Shown: positions 36,523-44,391 of the stretch, one piece after another | Position numbering within the stretch: the first letter of the stretch is position 1 | How the letters are laid out: each line of letters starts with the position of its first letter | DNA from: JABWBD01 sp040768665 | GTDB lineage: Bacteria > Planctomycetota > Planctomycetia > Pirellulales > Thermoguttaceae | NCBI GenBank assembly: GCA_040768665.1 | Contig: JAXGMN010000018.1 | Location: 178,150-242,149, forward strand | Reading direction: 5' to 3' | DNA length: 64,000 nt | The notes under the pieces: generated by a model | The model's input: the letters and a program-made list of their open reading frames with translations, nothing else | What the model was told of the DNA's origin: nothing | Database searches by the model: none | Made by a program: the position numbers and the translations under genes

Positions 36523-37050
36523 TCACCGCAACGCCTCGGACTCCGATAGCGGCTGACCGCTGTCGTCCTCGATGTGGCAGCGGAACGGACCATTTTCCGG
36601 CCGCCATTGGGGCACAAACGTTTGCAGGGTCCCCTGCATGCCGAGTTGCACGTCCTGACGGACTGGTTCGGGTTTGGTCCCCTCAATCACCCAGACGTAA
36701 CGCGATCCGGTGATGGGACCTCCCTGTTTGAATCGATAGTCGACACTAAATCCCATCGCTGTGCCGGTTGGAAGTGTCTGCGCCAGAGCAACGCCAGCGG
36801 ACAACAAGATCCTTGAGCCACCGTATCGTGTCGACGCCGCGCCTGCCCCCGCATGGGTCTTGTTTTCCGTCGTTTGCACAGGTACTGAAGCGTCAGGCGC
36901 TGGTAGCGGCGTTGCAGCGGATTGCGGGGCGATGGTCCCTTCCGGTCCGCTCTCCGCCGCGGGAACTGGGGCGACCTTGTAATCGCCCGAACAACCGCCG
37001 CTGCTCACCGCAGCCAGGAGGATAAACAGCACGTGCGAAGCGTACTTCAT
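36523..37050 (-). CDS. Lipoprotein of unknown function
   Basis: A 175-residue protein with a lipoprotein signal (MKYASHVLFILLAAVSSGGC, lipobox SSGGC). After it comes a Pro/Ala/Ser-rich linker (VAPVPAAESGPEGTIAPQ) and a compact region (TLPTGTAMGFSVDYRFKQGG, VWVIEGTKPEPVRQDVQLG) that may be a beta-sandwich. GAGGAA lies 9 bases before the ATG. I do not recognise the family. It converges with the upstream glycosidase-like gene. Confidence 0.7.
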   Translation of the reverse strand: MKYASHVLFILLAAVSSGGCSGDYKVAPVPAAESGPEGTIAPQSAATPLPAPDASVPVQTTENKTHAGAGAASTRYGGSRILLSAGVALAQTLPTGTAMGFSVDYRFKQGGPITGSRYVWVIEGTKPEPVRQDVQLGMQGTLQTFVPQWRPENGPFRCHIEDDSGQPLSESEALR

Positions 37051-37210
37051 GTCTCATTTCCTCGATCTGAGAACGGGCGCGCGGCCTACTGCTCCCGGAC
37101 AAACAGCAACAATCCACCACGGGATGGTGCGGTTCAAGTCAATGAGGTGGTTTGTGCTTCGTACCATGATACACCAGACGCACGAGACGGTGTATCGCCC
37201 CAGTTACTGA

Positions 37211-37320
37211 AGGGCCGATCGAGACGGCGACGGCACGGTCACCCTCGATGAGTTTCAGGCGGGCATCGAACAGTCCGGAGGCCCGCGTGGCCGTCTCCCT
37301 CAACTACCGGCTGTGCGCAG
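37211..37320 (+). pseudogene. EF-hand remnant
   Basis: After a stop codon the plus frame codes RADRDGDGTVTLDEFQAGIE. Residues D-R-D-G-D-G-T-V-T-L-D-E are a perfect 12-residue EF-hand calcium loop (37217-37252). There is no start codon or ribosome binding site and the frame runs into the neighbouring gene. It looks like the remains of an EF-hand protein, a common type in Planctomycetes. Confidence 0.4.
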
Positions 37321-37851
37321 CTACAGGTGCCCCAGCAGCTTGACATTCTCCCAGACCGACCGCTCGAATCGGTAGGGGCCGGCAACGCCTGATTCCATTG
37401 CGGCAATGACCGTGTCGCGCTCCTTCAGCGTCTCTTGCAGTTGTTCGATCAACTCGCCGAAAGGGACCGCACTTCGCCCCTTCATCCAGGGCCCGGTTAG
37501 CGTTGTGGGGTTCTCGTTCGAACCAATACACCGGATGTCGACAGACTCCGGCCAATCCCCGGTCTGTTTGACCATTGCCAGGATGGAGAGCGTTGGAATG
37601 TCGTGCGACCAACCGGTAACGTTGGCCTCGACGTGGACGAGCCGGGCTTTCGCACTCTTGATCAAGTGCATTCGTGCACTGGCTACGGTGAGTCCGACCT
37701 CCTGGCAGGCGGCCACCAGTCGGCGCTTGACGTCTTCGGCGGGTTCGCGACCTGCACGGGTCAAAGGGCAACTCCTTGGGCGATTTCCGCGATGGATCAG
37801 GTTAGAATGTTTGGCGTCGAAGCTCGAACTCCACCACCTCAGCGCCTCCAC
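37321..37851 (-). CDS. Hypothetical protein
   Basis: A frame of up to 176 codons with a GTG start. The C-terminal two thirds read as a natural protein: LVAACQEVGLTVASARMHLI, GWSHDIPTLSILAMVKQTGD, GELIEQLQETLKERDTVIAA, GPYRFERSVWENVKLLGHL. I find no signal peptide, membrane segment or known motif. The true start may be internal. It may be a decaying gene, given the remnants around it. Confidence 0.45.
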   Translation of the reverse strand: MEALRWWSSSFDAKHSNLIHRGNRPRSCPLTRAGREPAEDVKRRLVAACQEVGLTVASARMHLIKSAKARLVHVEANVTGWSHDIPTLSILAMVKQTGDWPESVDIRCIGSNENPTTLTGPWMKGRSAVPFGELIEQLQETLKERDTVIAAMESGVAGPYRFERSVWENVKLLGHL

Positions 37852-37980
37852 AGCCTACTGGTCACTTTCGTTAGCGTCAAGGTCGGACAATTCCGGAAGC
37901 GGTTTGGGCTACGATTCGTACGTGACTGCCCAAACGCCGGCTCATGGCGGGCACCCAGCCAGGAGGAGCCCGTTGGCACG

Positions 37981-38667
37981 TCAAAACGGTACGCTGAGCG
38001 CTTCGCACAGAAACCGCATGAAAGGGCGGCTGGCCTTAAACGACTCCGCCACCCGGTCCAAGAAATCTTCCTCCAAAACGTCTGGCTTCGTCAGTTCGCA
38101 CAGCCCCAAGAAATCCGTCCGCCGGAGATCCTCGATCAGCGGATGATCCGCCTGAAATCCCCGGGGCGAGGATTTCAGGCTGCCGCCCTCCAGCTCGAAG
38201 ACGCTGCGAAACCTCCGGTCGTTGCGTGCCCGCCGCCAGCGATCCGGACAGTCGACAATGGCCTGGCGGATCTGCCTGAGCGAGGCCATGTCGGGCCGCC
38301 AAATCCCGACGGCCAGGAAGCACTCCTCCGGCGCAATGTGGACGTAGAACCCCGGTGCATGCACGTCCCGGCCGAACTCGTGGCGAAACTGGATGCCGAC
38401 GTTCGTCTTATACGGGCTGGCGCCTTTGGCGAAGCGGGTATCGCGGTAGACCCGCATCAGCGACCCGCCGACTCGCCGGTCGCTGGCCACGAAATAGGCC
38501 GAGATCTTCTTCAGCCTGGGCTGAAACGCCCGGATGAACGCCAGGCTCGGCGCCAGCACCTCGGCTTCATAACGGCCCTTGTTTTCCTGGAACCACGCCC
38601 GGCGGTTGTTATCTGCCAGTTCCTCCAGGAATTGCAGGATCGTCGGCTCGAATCGTCGGAATTCCAT
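37981..38667 (-). CDS. DUF2461 (TIGR02453) family protein
   Basis: A 228-residue cytosolic protein matching the DUF2461 pattern throughout: FLEELADNNRRAWFQENKGR, YRDTRFAKGASPYKTNVGIQ, GFYVHIAPEECFLAVGIWRP and SPRGFQADHPLIEDLRRTDF. Family function is not established. Length is typical (about 220). The short ORF runs opposite to it are shadows. Confidence 0.88.
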   Translation of the reverse strand: MEFRRFEPTILQFLEELADNNRRAWFQENKGRYEAEVLAPSLAFIRAFQPRLKKISAYFVASDRRVGGSLMRVYRDTRFAKGASPYKTNVGIQFRHEFGRDVHAPGFYVHIAPEECFLAVGIWRPDMASLRQIRQAIVDCPDRWRRARNDRRFRSVFELEGGSLKSSPRGFQADHPLIEDLRRTDFLGLCELTKPDVLEEDFLDRVAESFKASRPFMRFLCEALSVPF

Positions 38668-38809
38668 ATGTCCTCGCCATCAGGCAGTGGAAACCGGGGT
38701 CGACGGCTTCGACCCAAAAGCTCGCAATGAACCGTCATCCTTTGCGACAGCTTGCAAATCGTAACGGACACGTGTATTCTACTTCAACGCCTGTAATTTC
38801 AAGCGATTC

Positions 38810-38871
<62 letters not shown>

Positions 38872-38877
38872 ACTCAG

Positions 38878-38914
38878 AACCCGCTGTGAGGCAATGACTT
38901 ACGGCGGGTTTCTT
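38878..38914 (+). terminator. Hairpin after the tRNA-like sequence
   Basis: AACCCGC pairs with GCGGGTT across a 19-base loop and is followed by TCTTC. Placement just after the tRNA-like sequence fits an intrinsic terminator of a former tRNA gene. Confidence 0.4.
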
Positions 38915-39039
38915 CATGCGCCGCGTCTCCGATATGACTGTTTCAGCGATTCGAAGGCCCCAGACCCTGCGACCGGGAAGTCTTGCTGGTCGCCTGGCCG
39001 CTTCCGCCGAACAAACAGCGACGAAGCGTCCGCCACTTC

Positions 39040-39139
39040 GAGCCTATCCCAAAACCGCCGGGGACTGGCTCATTTTGCGGAGTCTTCGGAGCAAAATGTG
39101 CCTGTCCCCTTCTCCTCGCAAGGTTTTGGGATAGGCTCT
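39040..39139 (-). repeat. 101-bp inverted-repeat element, full copy (reverse orientation)
   Basis: The reverse complement is essentially identical to the copy at 48421-48521, differing only at the outermost base. Both termini (AGAGCCTATCCCAAAACC type) are present. It ends 16 bases before the acetate kinase ATG, so it occupies the leader of that gene. Confidence 0.88.
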
Positions 39140-39155
39140 TACGGGAATCCAAACG

Positions 39156-40379
39156 ATGAGCACCCATGCAGATGCACGAATCCTGGTCTTCAACGCCGGC
39201 TCCAGCAGCGTGAAATTCGGACTATACCGGTTCCACTGCCTGGAAGTCCTCGGAAGCGGCCTTCTCGATTGGGCGGCAAGTACGGACCCGCACCGCGCGG
39301 TGCTGACGCTCACACCCGAGGGGCAACCGCCTTGCCGTGTCGAACTCGACGCCCCGGACTACGCGACCGGCGTCCGAGAGGCCCTTCGAGCCCTGGGTAC
39401 AAGCGGCCTGGTCGGCAGCGGTCTTCACACGATCCGTGCCGTCGGCCACCGCCTTATCCACGGTGGAGAAAAGATCCGCACTCCCGTGCTCATCGACGAA
39501 GCGATGAAGGAGACGATACGCCGCTTCTCTCACCTCGCGCCGCTGCACATCCCCGCCGGCCTGGAGACCATCGCCGCCTGCCAGACGGCACTTCCCGGCG
39601 TGGTCCAGGTCGGGCTTTTCGACACGGCATTCTTCGCCGACATTCCGCCGGTGGCCTATCTCTATCCGGTGCCGTACCAGTGGTACGAGGACTGGGGAAT
39701 CCGCCGCTTCGGCTTTCACGGCACCAGTCATGCTTACTGCACGGAGCGTGCGACAGAAATGCTCGCAGGTGAAACGGACGATCTGTGTCTGGTAATCTGC
39801 CACCTCGGCCACGGCGCTTCGGCCACGGCCGTTCGCGGCGGCGTGGCAGTGACCAATACCATGGGCTACACGCCGTTGGAAGGCTTCATGATGGGAACCC
39901 GCTCCGGCACAGTCGACCCCGGAATCCTTCTGCATGTGCTCCGCGAACGGGGAATGAGCGTCGAGGAACTGGATCAGGCGCTGCACAAGAAATCGGGCCT
40001 TCTGGGTGTATCCGGGATCTCGGCCGACTTTCGCCGCGTCGAGGCGGCTGCCGCGGAGGGCCACGGGCGGGCTCAGCTTGCCATGGGAATGTACGCCTAT
40101 CGGGTCCGCGCCATGATTGGAGCGCTTGCGGTCACCCTCGGCAGCATCGACGCCCTGGTCTTTACCGGCGGAATCGGCGAGAACTCAGCCCGGCTGCGAC
40201 AAGACATTTGCCAGGGCCTGCAGTGCCTCGGCGTGAAATTGGACGCCGAACGAAACGAAGCTTGCCGCCCGGACGCCGATATTGCCCGCCCGGACTCCAC
40301 GGCACGCGTCCTCTTGATCCATACGCGCGAGGAGTACATGATCGCCCGAGAAACCCGGCGCCTGGCGACTCAGCAGTAG
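39156..40379 (+). CDS. ackA: Acetate kinase family protein
   Basis: Interconverts acetate + ATP and acetyl phosphate. The 407-residue protein carries the family motifs in order: LVFNAGSSSVKFGLYRF, LAPLHIPAGLE, VGLFDTAFFADIPPVAY, RRFGFHGTSHAYC, ICHLGHGASATAV, GTRSGTVDPGILLHVLRER and VFTGGIGENSARLRQDI. No phosphotransacetylase gene is adjacent. A short match to its last 95 bases occurs about 4 kb downstream. The ribosome binding site is weak (GGGAAT), and a dispersed repeat sits directly upstream, which may carry or block regulatory signals. Confidence 0.94.
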   Translation: MSTHADARILVFNAGSSSVKFGLYRFHCLEVLGSGLLDWAASTDPHRAVLTLTPEGQPPCRVELDAPDYATGVREALRALGTSGLVGSGLHTIRAVGHRLIHGGEKIRTPVLIDEAMKETIRRFSHLAPLHIPAGLETIAACQTALPGVVQVGLFDTAFFADIPPVAYLYPVPYQWYEDWGIRRFGFHGTSHAYCTERATEMLAGETDDLCLVICHLGHGASATAVRGGVAVTNTMGYTPLEGFMMGTRSGTVDPGILLHVLRERGMSVEELDQALHKKSGLLGVSGISADFRRVEAAAAEGHGRAQLAMGMYAYRVRAMIGALAVTLGSIDALVFTGGIGENSARLRQDICQGLQCLGVKLDAERNEACRPDADIARPDSTARVLLIHTREEYMIARETRRLATQQ

Positions 40380-40530
40380 TTGAATGCCGTTCGCGGCACG
40401 CCGTCTCCAGGAACGTACGTTCTTGCCCGCATGCGCCCCCGCGCCGCTCTTTCTTTCTCAAGAGAATGCGCTTTACGCCGGTAGTATGGGAGTTTGCCGA
40501 GCCGCCCCTCCGGCTGCAAGAGGCCCAGTC

Positions 40531-40560
40531 TTGTCGGCATCGGTGGATCTGGATTAGAAT
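40531..40560 (+). promoter_or_regulatory. Likely promoter of the flavin lipoprotein/polyferredoxin unit
   Basis: TTGTCG and TAGAAT are separated by 18 bases, about 60 bases before the lipoprotein ATG. The 240-base gap it sits in also contains the palindrome GAACGTACGTTC near 40413 and no gene. Confidence 0.45.
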
Positions 40561-40619
40561 CGCTTTCGGCTTCCATCAACCCAGCACGGATGCACACGGA
40601 TCGAACGCCCAAGAGACCA

Positions 40620-42377
40620 ATGAAGATTTCAACCACGAAGAACCCGGCGAGGCTTTCCCGCCTGCGCGGTCACGTTTTGATTGTTGGCTGCCTTCTGGCA
40701 ATCGGCGCATGCAACCGCGGCGGCGACGCCACGCAAGGGCCGAGCGCCTGGATTGAAGACGGAACGCCGGCCGTTGAGAAGTCGCCCGATAAGGTCACGA
40801 AGCAGGCGCGCGAGTTCTTTGCTCAGTGGCTGCGCGACCACGGCGAATCGGAAATCGTCAACGACGACGCCGGAGTCGGCATCAAGTCCAGCCCGACGCG
40901 GCTTTGGGCGTTTCTTTACGGAACCGATGCGTCGGATGGCAGGTTTTCGGTAGAAACGGAGTTCCGCATTGTCTTGCCGGGCGGTCGGGAGATCGTGGAG
41001 TTCGTGGCCGGTCATGGAGACACCGAAGAGGCGGCGATCGGGATGACGTTCGCCAACTTTACGCTATCGACATTCCACGTCGTCTACTGCTGCTTCATGA
41101 ATCCGGACGATCCGCACATGACTCACGGCCAGGTGCAGATCGGCGGAACACCTCGCATCCTGACCACCGGGGGCATGGTTGCCATGGGAGGAGAAGGGCT
41201 TCCCGATTTCGCCGAAGTGAGTCAGCAAGTGCGTGACGAAATCTGCAAACTCGACCTGACTGACGAGGTTCACTGGTTGAAGATCGTATACGGCAGGCAT
41301 CAGAACGAGGTTCTGGCCGCAGCCGTCACGCTGGACAACGAAGACCTCGACTCGATTTCGTCACGCCTGAGTTTGCTAGACTGGCCGTCGACGGAAAACT
41401 TCTACATGGCAAAGCAGTTCGTCGTGATCCGGCCCGCGCCGGAGGCGGCCTCGGAGGCCATGCCGGAGGAGACCTCGAGAAGTCCCGCCCAAGCGGACGA
41501 GCTTGATAAGCTGCTGGCAAACGTCGAAGTCCCGCCGAGTTGGCTCGATTCGGTCGAAACGAGCTACGACACGTCGCTCCCTTGGAAAGACGCGCGGTTG
41601 GAGATCCGTCGATTGCTGTCGTTGGGGAAGCCCGAGACGAACCGCGAGGCGATCAAGTTGACCTGGAGCTACCTTCAAAAGGGCGACATCGGCGATGGCC
41701 ACGAGTACCCGATGTACACGTTCCTGGGCGGTGAGCCGGTGTGGTCGATTCGAGCGCACGAGGAGTTTGTCGAGAAGCCCCACGAAAGCACGCCGATCCA
41801 CTCGTACGTCACACTGGCGTCGCTGTACGCCCGCTATGGAGCGTTCGAAAAGGCCAAAGCGAGTCTGGACGAAGCCATGTCGGGTCTGCCCGAACCGCCG
41901 TGGAGGATCATGCGCCAGGCGGATCTGATGAGCGCCTACGGCGACTTGTACGTCGCGTGGGGCAAGATCGACGAAGCGAAACAGAGCTACACCAAGGCGG
42001 CGGATCTGTACCCGAAGGCAAAGCCGCCCTACGGCGGCCACCTGCTGCCGCGCCGCGCGGCCGCCGTGCGGTCGAAGTTCGACCTGCTCGCCTTCCAATC
42101 GCTCGCATCGGCCGCGTTGGCCGACGGCCAGTACGAAGCGAAAGCCCTGGGCTACGCCGGCGACATCGACGTGACCGTGTCGATCCGGGGCGGCCGAATC
42201 GCCGACATCCAGCTCAAGCACGAGGAGAAGATCGATCAGAATGCCTGCGTGATCATTCCCCGGAGAATCATCGACGAGCAGAGCCTGCAGGTCGACGCGA
42301 TTACCGGCGCCACGGTCACCCGAGACGCGATCATCGACGGCGTCTATCGGGCTTTGCGGAAGGCGGGGCTGAAATGA
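40620..42377 (+). CDS. Lipoprotein with TPR-like region and C-terminal FMN-binding domain
   Basis: A 585-residue exported lipoprotein: the signal ends in the lipobox AIGAC. An unrecognised region (about 35-270) is followed by helical TPR-like repeats (about 385-480: TLASLYARYGAFEKAKASLD, GDLYVAWGKIDEAKQSYTKA). The C-terminus (about 505-585) is an FMN-binding domain of the NqrC/RnfG/NosR type, with the motif ITGATVTRDAI, where the first Thr of GATVT is the usual site for covalent FMN attachment by ApbE (inference). AAGAGACC precedes the ATG. The TGA overlaps the polyferredoxin start (ATGA), so the two are coupled and probably form one electron-transfer complex. Confidence 0.8.
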   Translation: MKISTTKNPARLSRLRGHVLIVGCLLAIGACNRGGDATQGPSAWIEDGTPAVEKSPDKVTKQAREFFAQWLRDHGESEIVNDDAGVGIKSSPTRLWAFLYGTDASDGRFSVETEFRIVLPGGREIVEFVAGHGDTEEAAIGMTFANFTLSTFHVVYCCFMNPDDPHMTHGQVQIGGTPRILTTGGMVAMGGEGLPDFAEVSQQVRDEICKLDLTDEVHWLKIVYGRHQNEVLAAAVTLDNEDLDSISSRLSLLDWPSTENFYMAKQFVVIRPAPEAASEAMPEETSRSPAQADELDKLLANVEVPPSWLDSVETSYDTSLPWKDARLEIRRLLSLGKPETNREAIKLTWSYLQKGDIGDGHEYPMYTFLGGEPVWSIRAHEEFVEKPHESTPIHSYVTLASLYARYGAFEKAKASLDEAMSGLPEPPWRIMRQADLMSAYGDLYVAWGKIDEAKQSYTKAADLYPKAKPPYGGHLLPRRAAAVRSKFDLLAFQSLASAALADGQYEAKALGYAGDIDVTVSIRGGRIADIQLKHEEKIDQNACVIIPRRIIDEQSLQVDAITGATVTRDAIIDGVYRALRKAGLK

Positions 42378-44209
42378 GCTCGCCGGGAAGACCGCGTCGC
42401 TCGGCGAATCTCTTTTGGCCGTTTCTTCGAGCGAGTAGGCGAACAGGCTGGAAGGGTTTCTCGTACCGGCTGATTGAGCGGTTCGCTCCGACGATGCGTG
42501 CTTCGCCCGTTCGGCGGATCATCCAGATATTTTGCCTGGTGCTGTTCTTGTACGCTTTCTTTTACGTGTGCTGGCCGTACTCCGAACGTTTTTCCCAGAC
42601 CACGTTCTGCGACAAGGAGTTGCTGCCCGCCGATCTGTTCTTGCTGATCGATCCTCTGGTCGGTCTCTCGACGGCGATGGCGGGGCGGATCGTGAACTGG
42701 GCCACTCTTTGGTGGACGGGGGCGATCTTGCTCGTCTGCGCCCTTGTCCCACGTGCGTTTTGCGGCTATCTCTGCCCCTTCGGCACGTTGATCGACGGTT
42801 TCGATTGGCTGGTCGGCAGACATTTTGGGCGGCTGCATCGATCGGCCGTTGGGCCGAGAGGCCCCGACAAAGCCCAGACAGGCACTCTCGCTTCGTCCCG
42901 GCTTCCGAGGCCCTTCGGCAATGGCCGGGAGCCGGTCCCAGTTTTGTCGGGGCGATCGAGAGCCGGCTGGGTCCACATCAAGTATTACCTTCTCGCCGGA
43001 GTGCTCGTTTCGTCGCTCCTTGGCGTGCTGGCGTCGGGGTTCTTCTCGGCCATTCCGGTGCTCACGCGGGGGCTGCTGTTCACCGGGGCTCGCCTGCAAT
43101 TGCTGGTGATGAAAGGCCCGAGCCATCTCTCGCCGGCGGATTGGACGTTGGTCGCGTCGGTTTTCCTGTTTGCCGCGGCGTTCCTGGTGAGTCTGCTGGG
43201 GCGGCGTTTCTGGTGCCGCTATGTCTGCCCGACGGGAGCGTTGCTGTCGGTGTTCAGTCTTTTCCGGGTGGGCGAGCGGAAGGTGGCAAGTACGTGTATC
43301 GACTGCGGCAAGTGCGTGGAGATCTGCCCCTTCGATGCCATCAAGGAGGATTTCTCCACGCGCACAAGCGATTGCACATATTGCCAGACGTGCGGCGGCG
43401 TCTGCCCTGCCGGCGCAATAGCATTTGTCTCGCGGTGGCACGGTGATAATCTCCAGACTGAGGTCCAACCAGCCGGCGCGCCACGCGGGGTATCGCGCCG
43501 CGCGTTTGTGACAGCCTCGTTCGCGGGCGCCGGCTATGCTGCATGGTGCCAGGCCGAGGCCGCACGCAGCGATCGCCCCGCCCCGCCATTGCGTCCGCCG
43601 GGGAGTGTTCCCGAGCGGGAGTTTTTGGATCTCTGCATTCGCTGCGGTGAGTGCATCAAGGTGTGCCCCGGTCCCGTGCTGCACGCGGCGGGGATCGAAT
43701 ACGGTGTGGAGAGTCTTTGGACGCCCGTCGTCCGGCCGGAGCATGCCGGCTGCCACCAAGACTGCAACTTCTGCACGGAAGTCTGCCCCACCGGAGCGAT
43801 TCAGCCATTGGACATTGCCGTCAAGCGGAAAGTCCGCATCGGAGTGGCGAAGGTGAACACGGAGACGTGCCTGCCGTTTCGCGTGCAAGGCCGCCAGGAC
43901 TGCGATCTTTGCTACCGGGAATGCTCCCAGGCCGGATACGACGCAATTCAGCTACGTTGGATCTCCGTCGAACTGGATCCGCCGCCGCCCGAGGGCATGT
44001 TCTCGGAACTGGAACTTGAAGAGATGGGCCGCATCCAGGTTCCCGTGGTCGACGCAGCCGGGTGCGTTGGATGTGGAATCTGTCAGTACCGATGCCATAC
44101 AAAATACGTTGTGCAGGAGAACAAACTGCCTCAGAGCGCCATCGTTGTACTTGGCGAGAATAGCCATCGGATGCGCTGCTATCCGAAGTCCGCTGAGTTG
44201 GGTTCATGA
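42374..44209 (+). CDS. Polyferredoxin, fused NapH-like and NapG-like halves
   Basis: A 611-residue membrane iron-sulfur protein. The first half (about 1-380) has membrane helices (IIQIFCLVLFLYAFFYVCW, IKYYLLAGVLVSSLLGVLAS, WTLVASVFLFAAAFLVSL), the CGYLCPFGTLID and CRYVCPTGALLS motifs of NapH/NosR, and two ferredoxin clusters (CIDCGKCVEICPF, CTYCQTCGGVCPAG). Then an internal twin-arginine segment (SRRAFVTASFAGAGYAAW) leads into a NapG-like half with CIRCGECIKVCP, CNFCTEVCPTGA, CDLCYRECSQ and CVGCGICQYRCH. I start at the ATG in the ATGA overlap. A 93-bp palindromic element is inserted in frame near residue 165. Confidence 0.85.
   Translation: MSSPGRPRRSANLFWPFLRASRRTGWKGFSYRLIERFAPTMRASPVRRIIQIFCLVLFLYAFFYVCWPYSERFSQTTFCDKELLPADLFLLIDPLVGLSTAMAGRIVNWATLWWTGAILLVCALVPRAFCGYLCPFGTLIDGFDWLVGRHFGRLHRSAVGPRGPDKAQTGTLASSRLPRPFGNGREPVPVLSGRSRAGWVHIKYYLLAGVLVSSLLGVLASGFFSAIPVLTRGLLFTGARLQLLVMKGPSHLSPADWTLVASVFLFAAAFLVSLLGRRFWCRYVCPTGALLSVFSLFRVGERKVASTCIDCGKCVEICPFDAIKEDFSTRTSDCTYCQTCGGVCPAGAIAFVSRWHGDNLQTEVQPAGAPRGVSRRAFVTASFAGAGYAAWCQAEAARSDRPAPPLRPPGSVPEREFLDLCIRCGECIKVCPGPVLHAAGIEYGVESLWTPVVRPEHAGCHQDCNFCTEVCPTGAIQPLDIAVKRKVRIGVAKVNTETCLPFRVQGRQDCDLCYRECSQAGYDAIQLRWISVELDPPPPEGMFSELELEEMGRIQVPVVDAAGCVGCGICQYRCHTKYVVQENKLPQSAIVVLGENSHRMRCYPKSAELGS
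42861..42953. repeat. 93-bp palindromic element inserted in frame in the polyferredoxin gene
   Basis: GCCCCGACAAA and TTTGTCGGGGC form perfect 11-bp termini 93 bases apart, exactly 31 codons. The inside carries degenerate ACAGGCAC and GAGCCGGTCCCA cores like the other dispersed elements. The encoded segment (PDKAQTGTLASSRLPRPFGN and so on) looks unlike the hydrophobic protein around it and falls in a loop between membrane parts. Confidence 0.7.
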
Positions 44210-44244
44210 TTCCGCTCGTTTTCGGTAGCAGGCGAGAACGAAAA

Positions 44245-44281
44245 GGACATTCTACTTCATCCGTTGGAAACCAGAATGTCC
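44245..44281 (+). terminator. Hairpin terminator after the polyferredoxin
   Basis: GGACATTCT pairs perfectly with AGAATGTCC over a 19-base loop, then CTCTT. It lies 36 bases after the stop codon of the polyferredoxin gene. Confidence 0.5.
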
Positions 44282-44286
44282 CTCTT

Positions 44287-44383
44287 GCCCGGACTCCACG
44301 GCACGCGTGCGCTTGATCCATACGCGCGCGAGTACCTCATCGCCCGAGAAACCCGGCGACGTGCGACGCATGGGTAGTTGAAT
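44287..44383 (+). pseudogene. Decayed duplicate of the ackA 3' end
   Basis: About 97 bases match the last 95 bases of ackA (40288-40385) at roughly 85 percent by eye. Shared blocks include GCCCGGACTCCACGGCACG, CTTGATCCATACGCGCG, ATCGCCCGAGAAACCCGGCG and the stop with flank TAGTTGAAT. The rest of the gene is absent. Confidence 0.75.
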
Positions 44384-44391
44384 CTTCAGGG

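Noticed and set aside
37603..38730. A 375-codon plus frame opposite the DUF2461 gene
   Set aside because: The minus-strand DUF2461 protein is clearly conserved; the plus frame has no recognisable features.
40405..40430. GAACGTACGTTC palindrome as operator for ackA or the redox unit
   Set aside because: It is 12 bases long, not repeated in the window and not near a promoter element; chance is plausible.
40380..44391. The ackA/remnant interval as a composite transposon
   Set aside because: No transposase, no terminal inverted repeats and the flanking match is only the 3' end of ackA; a duplication is a simpler reading.
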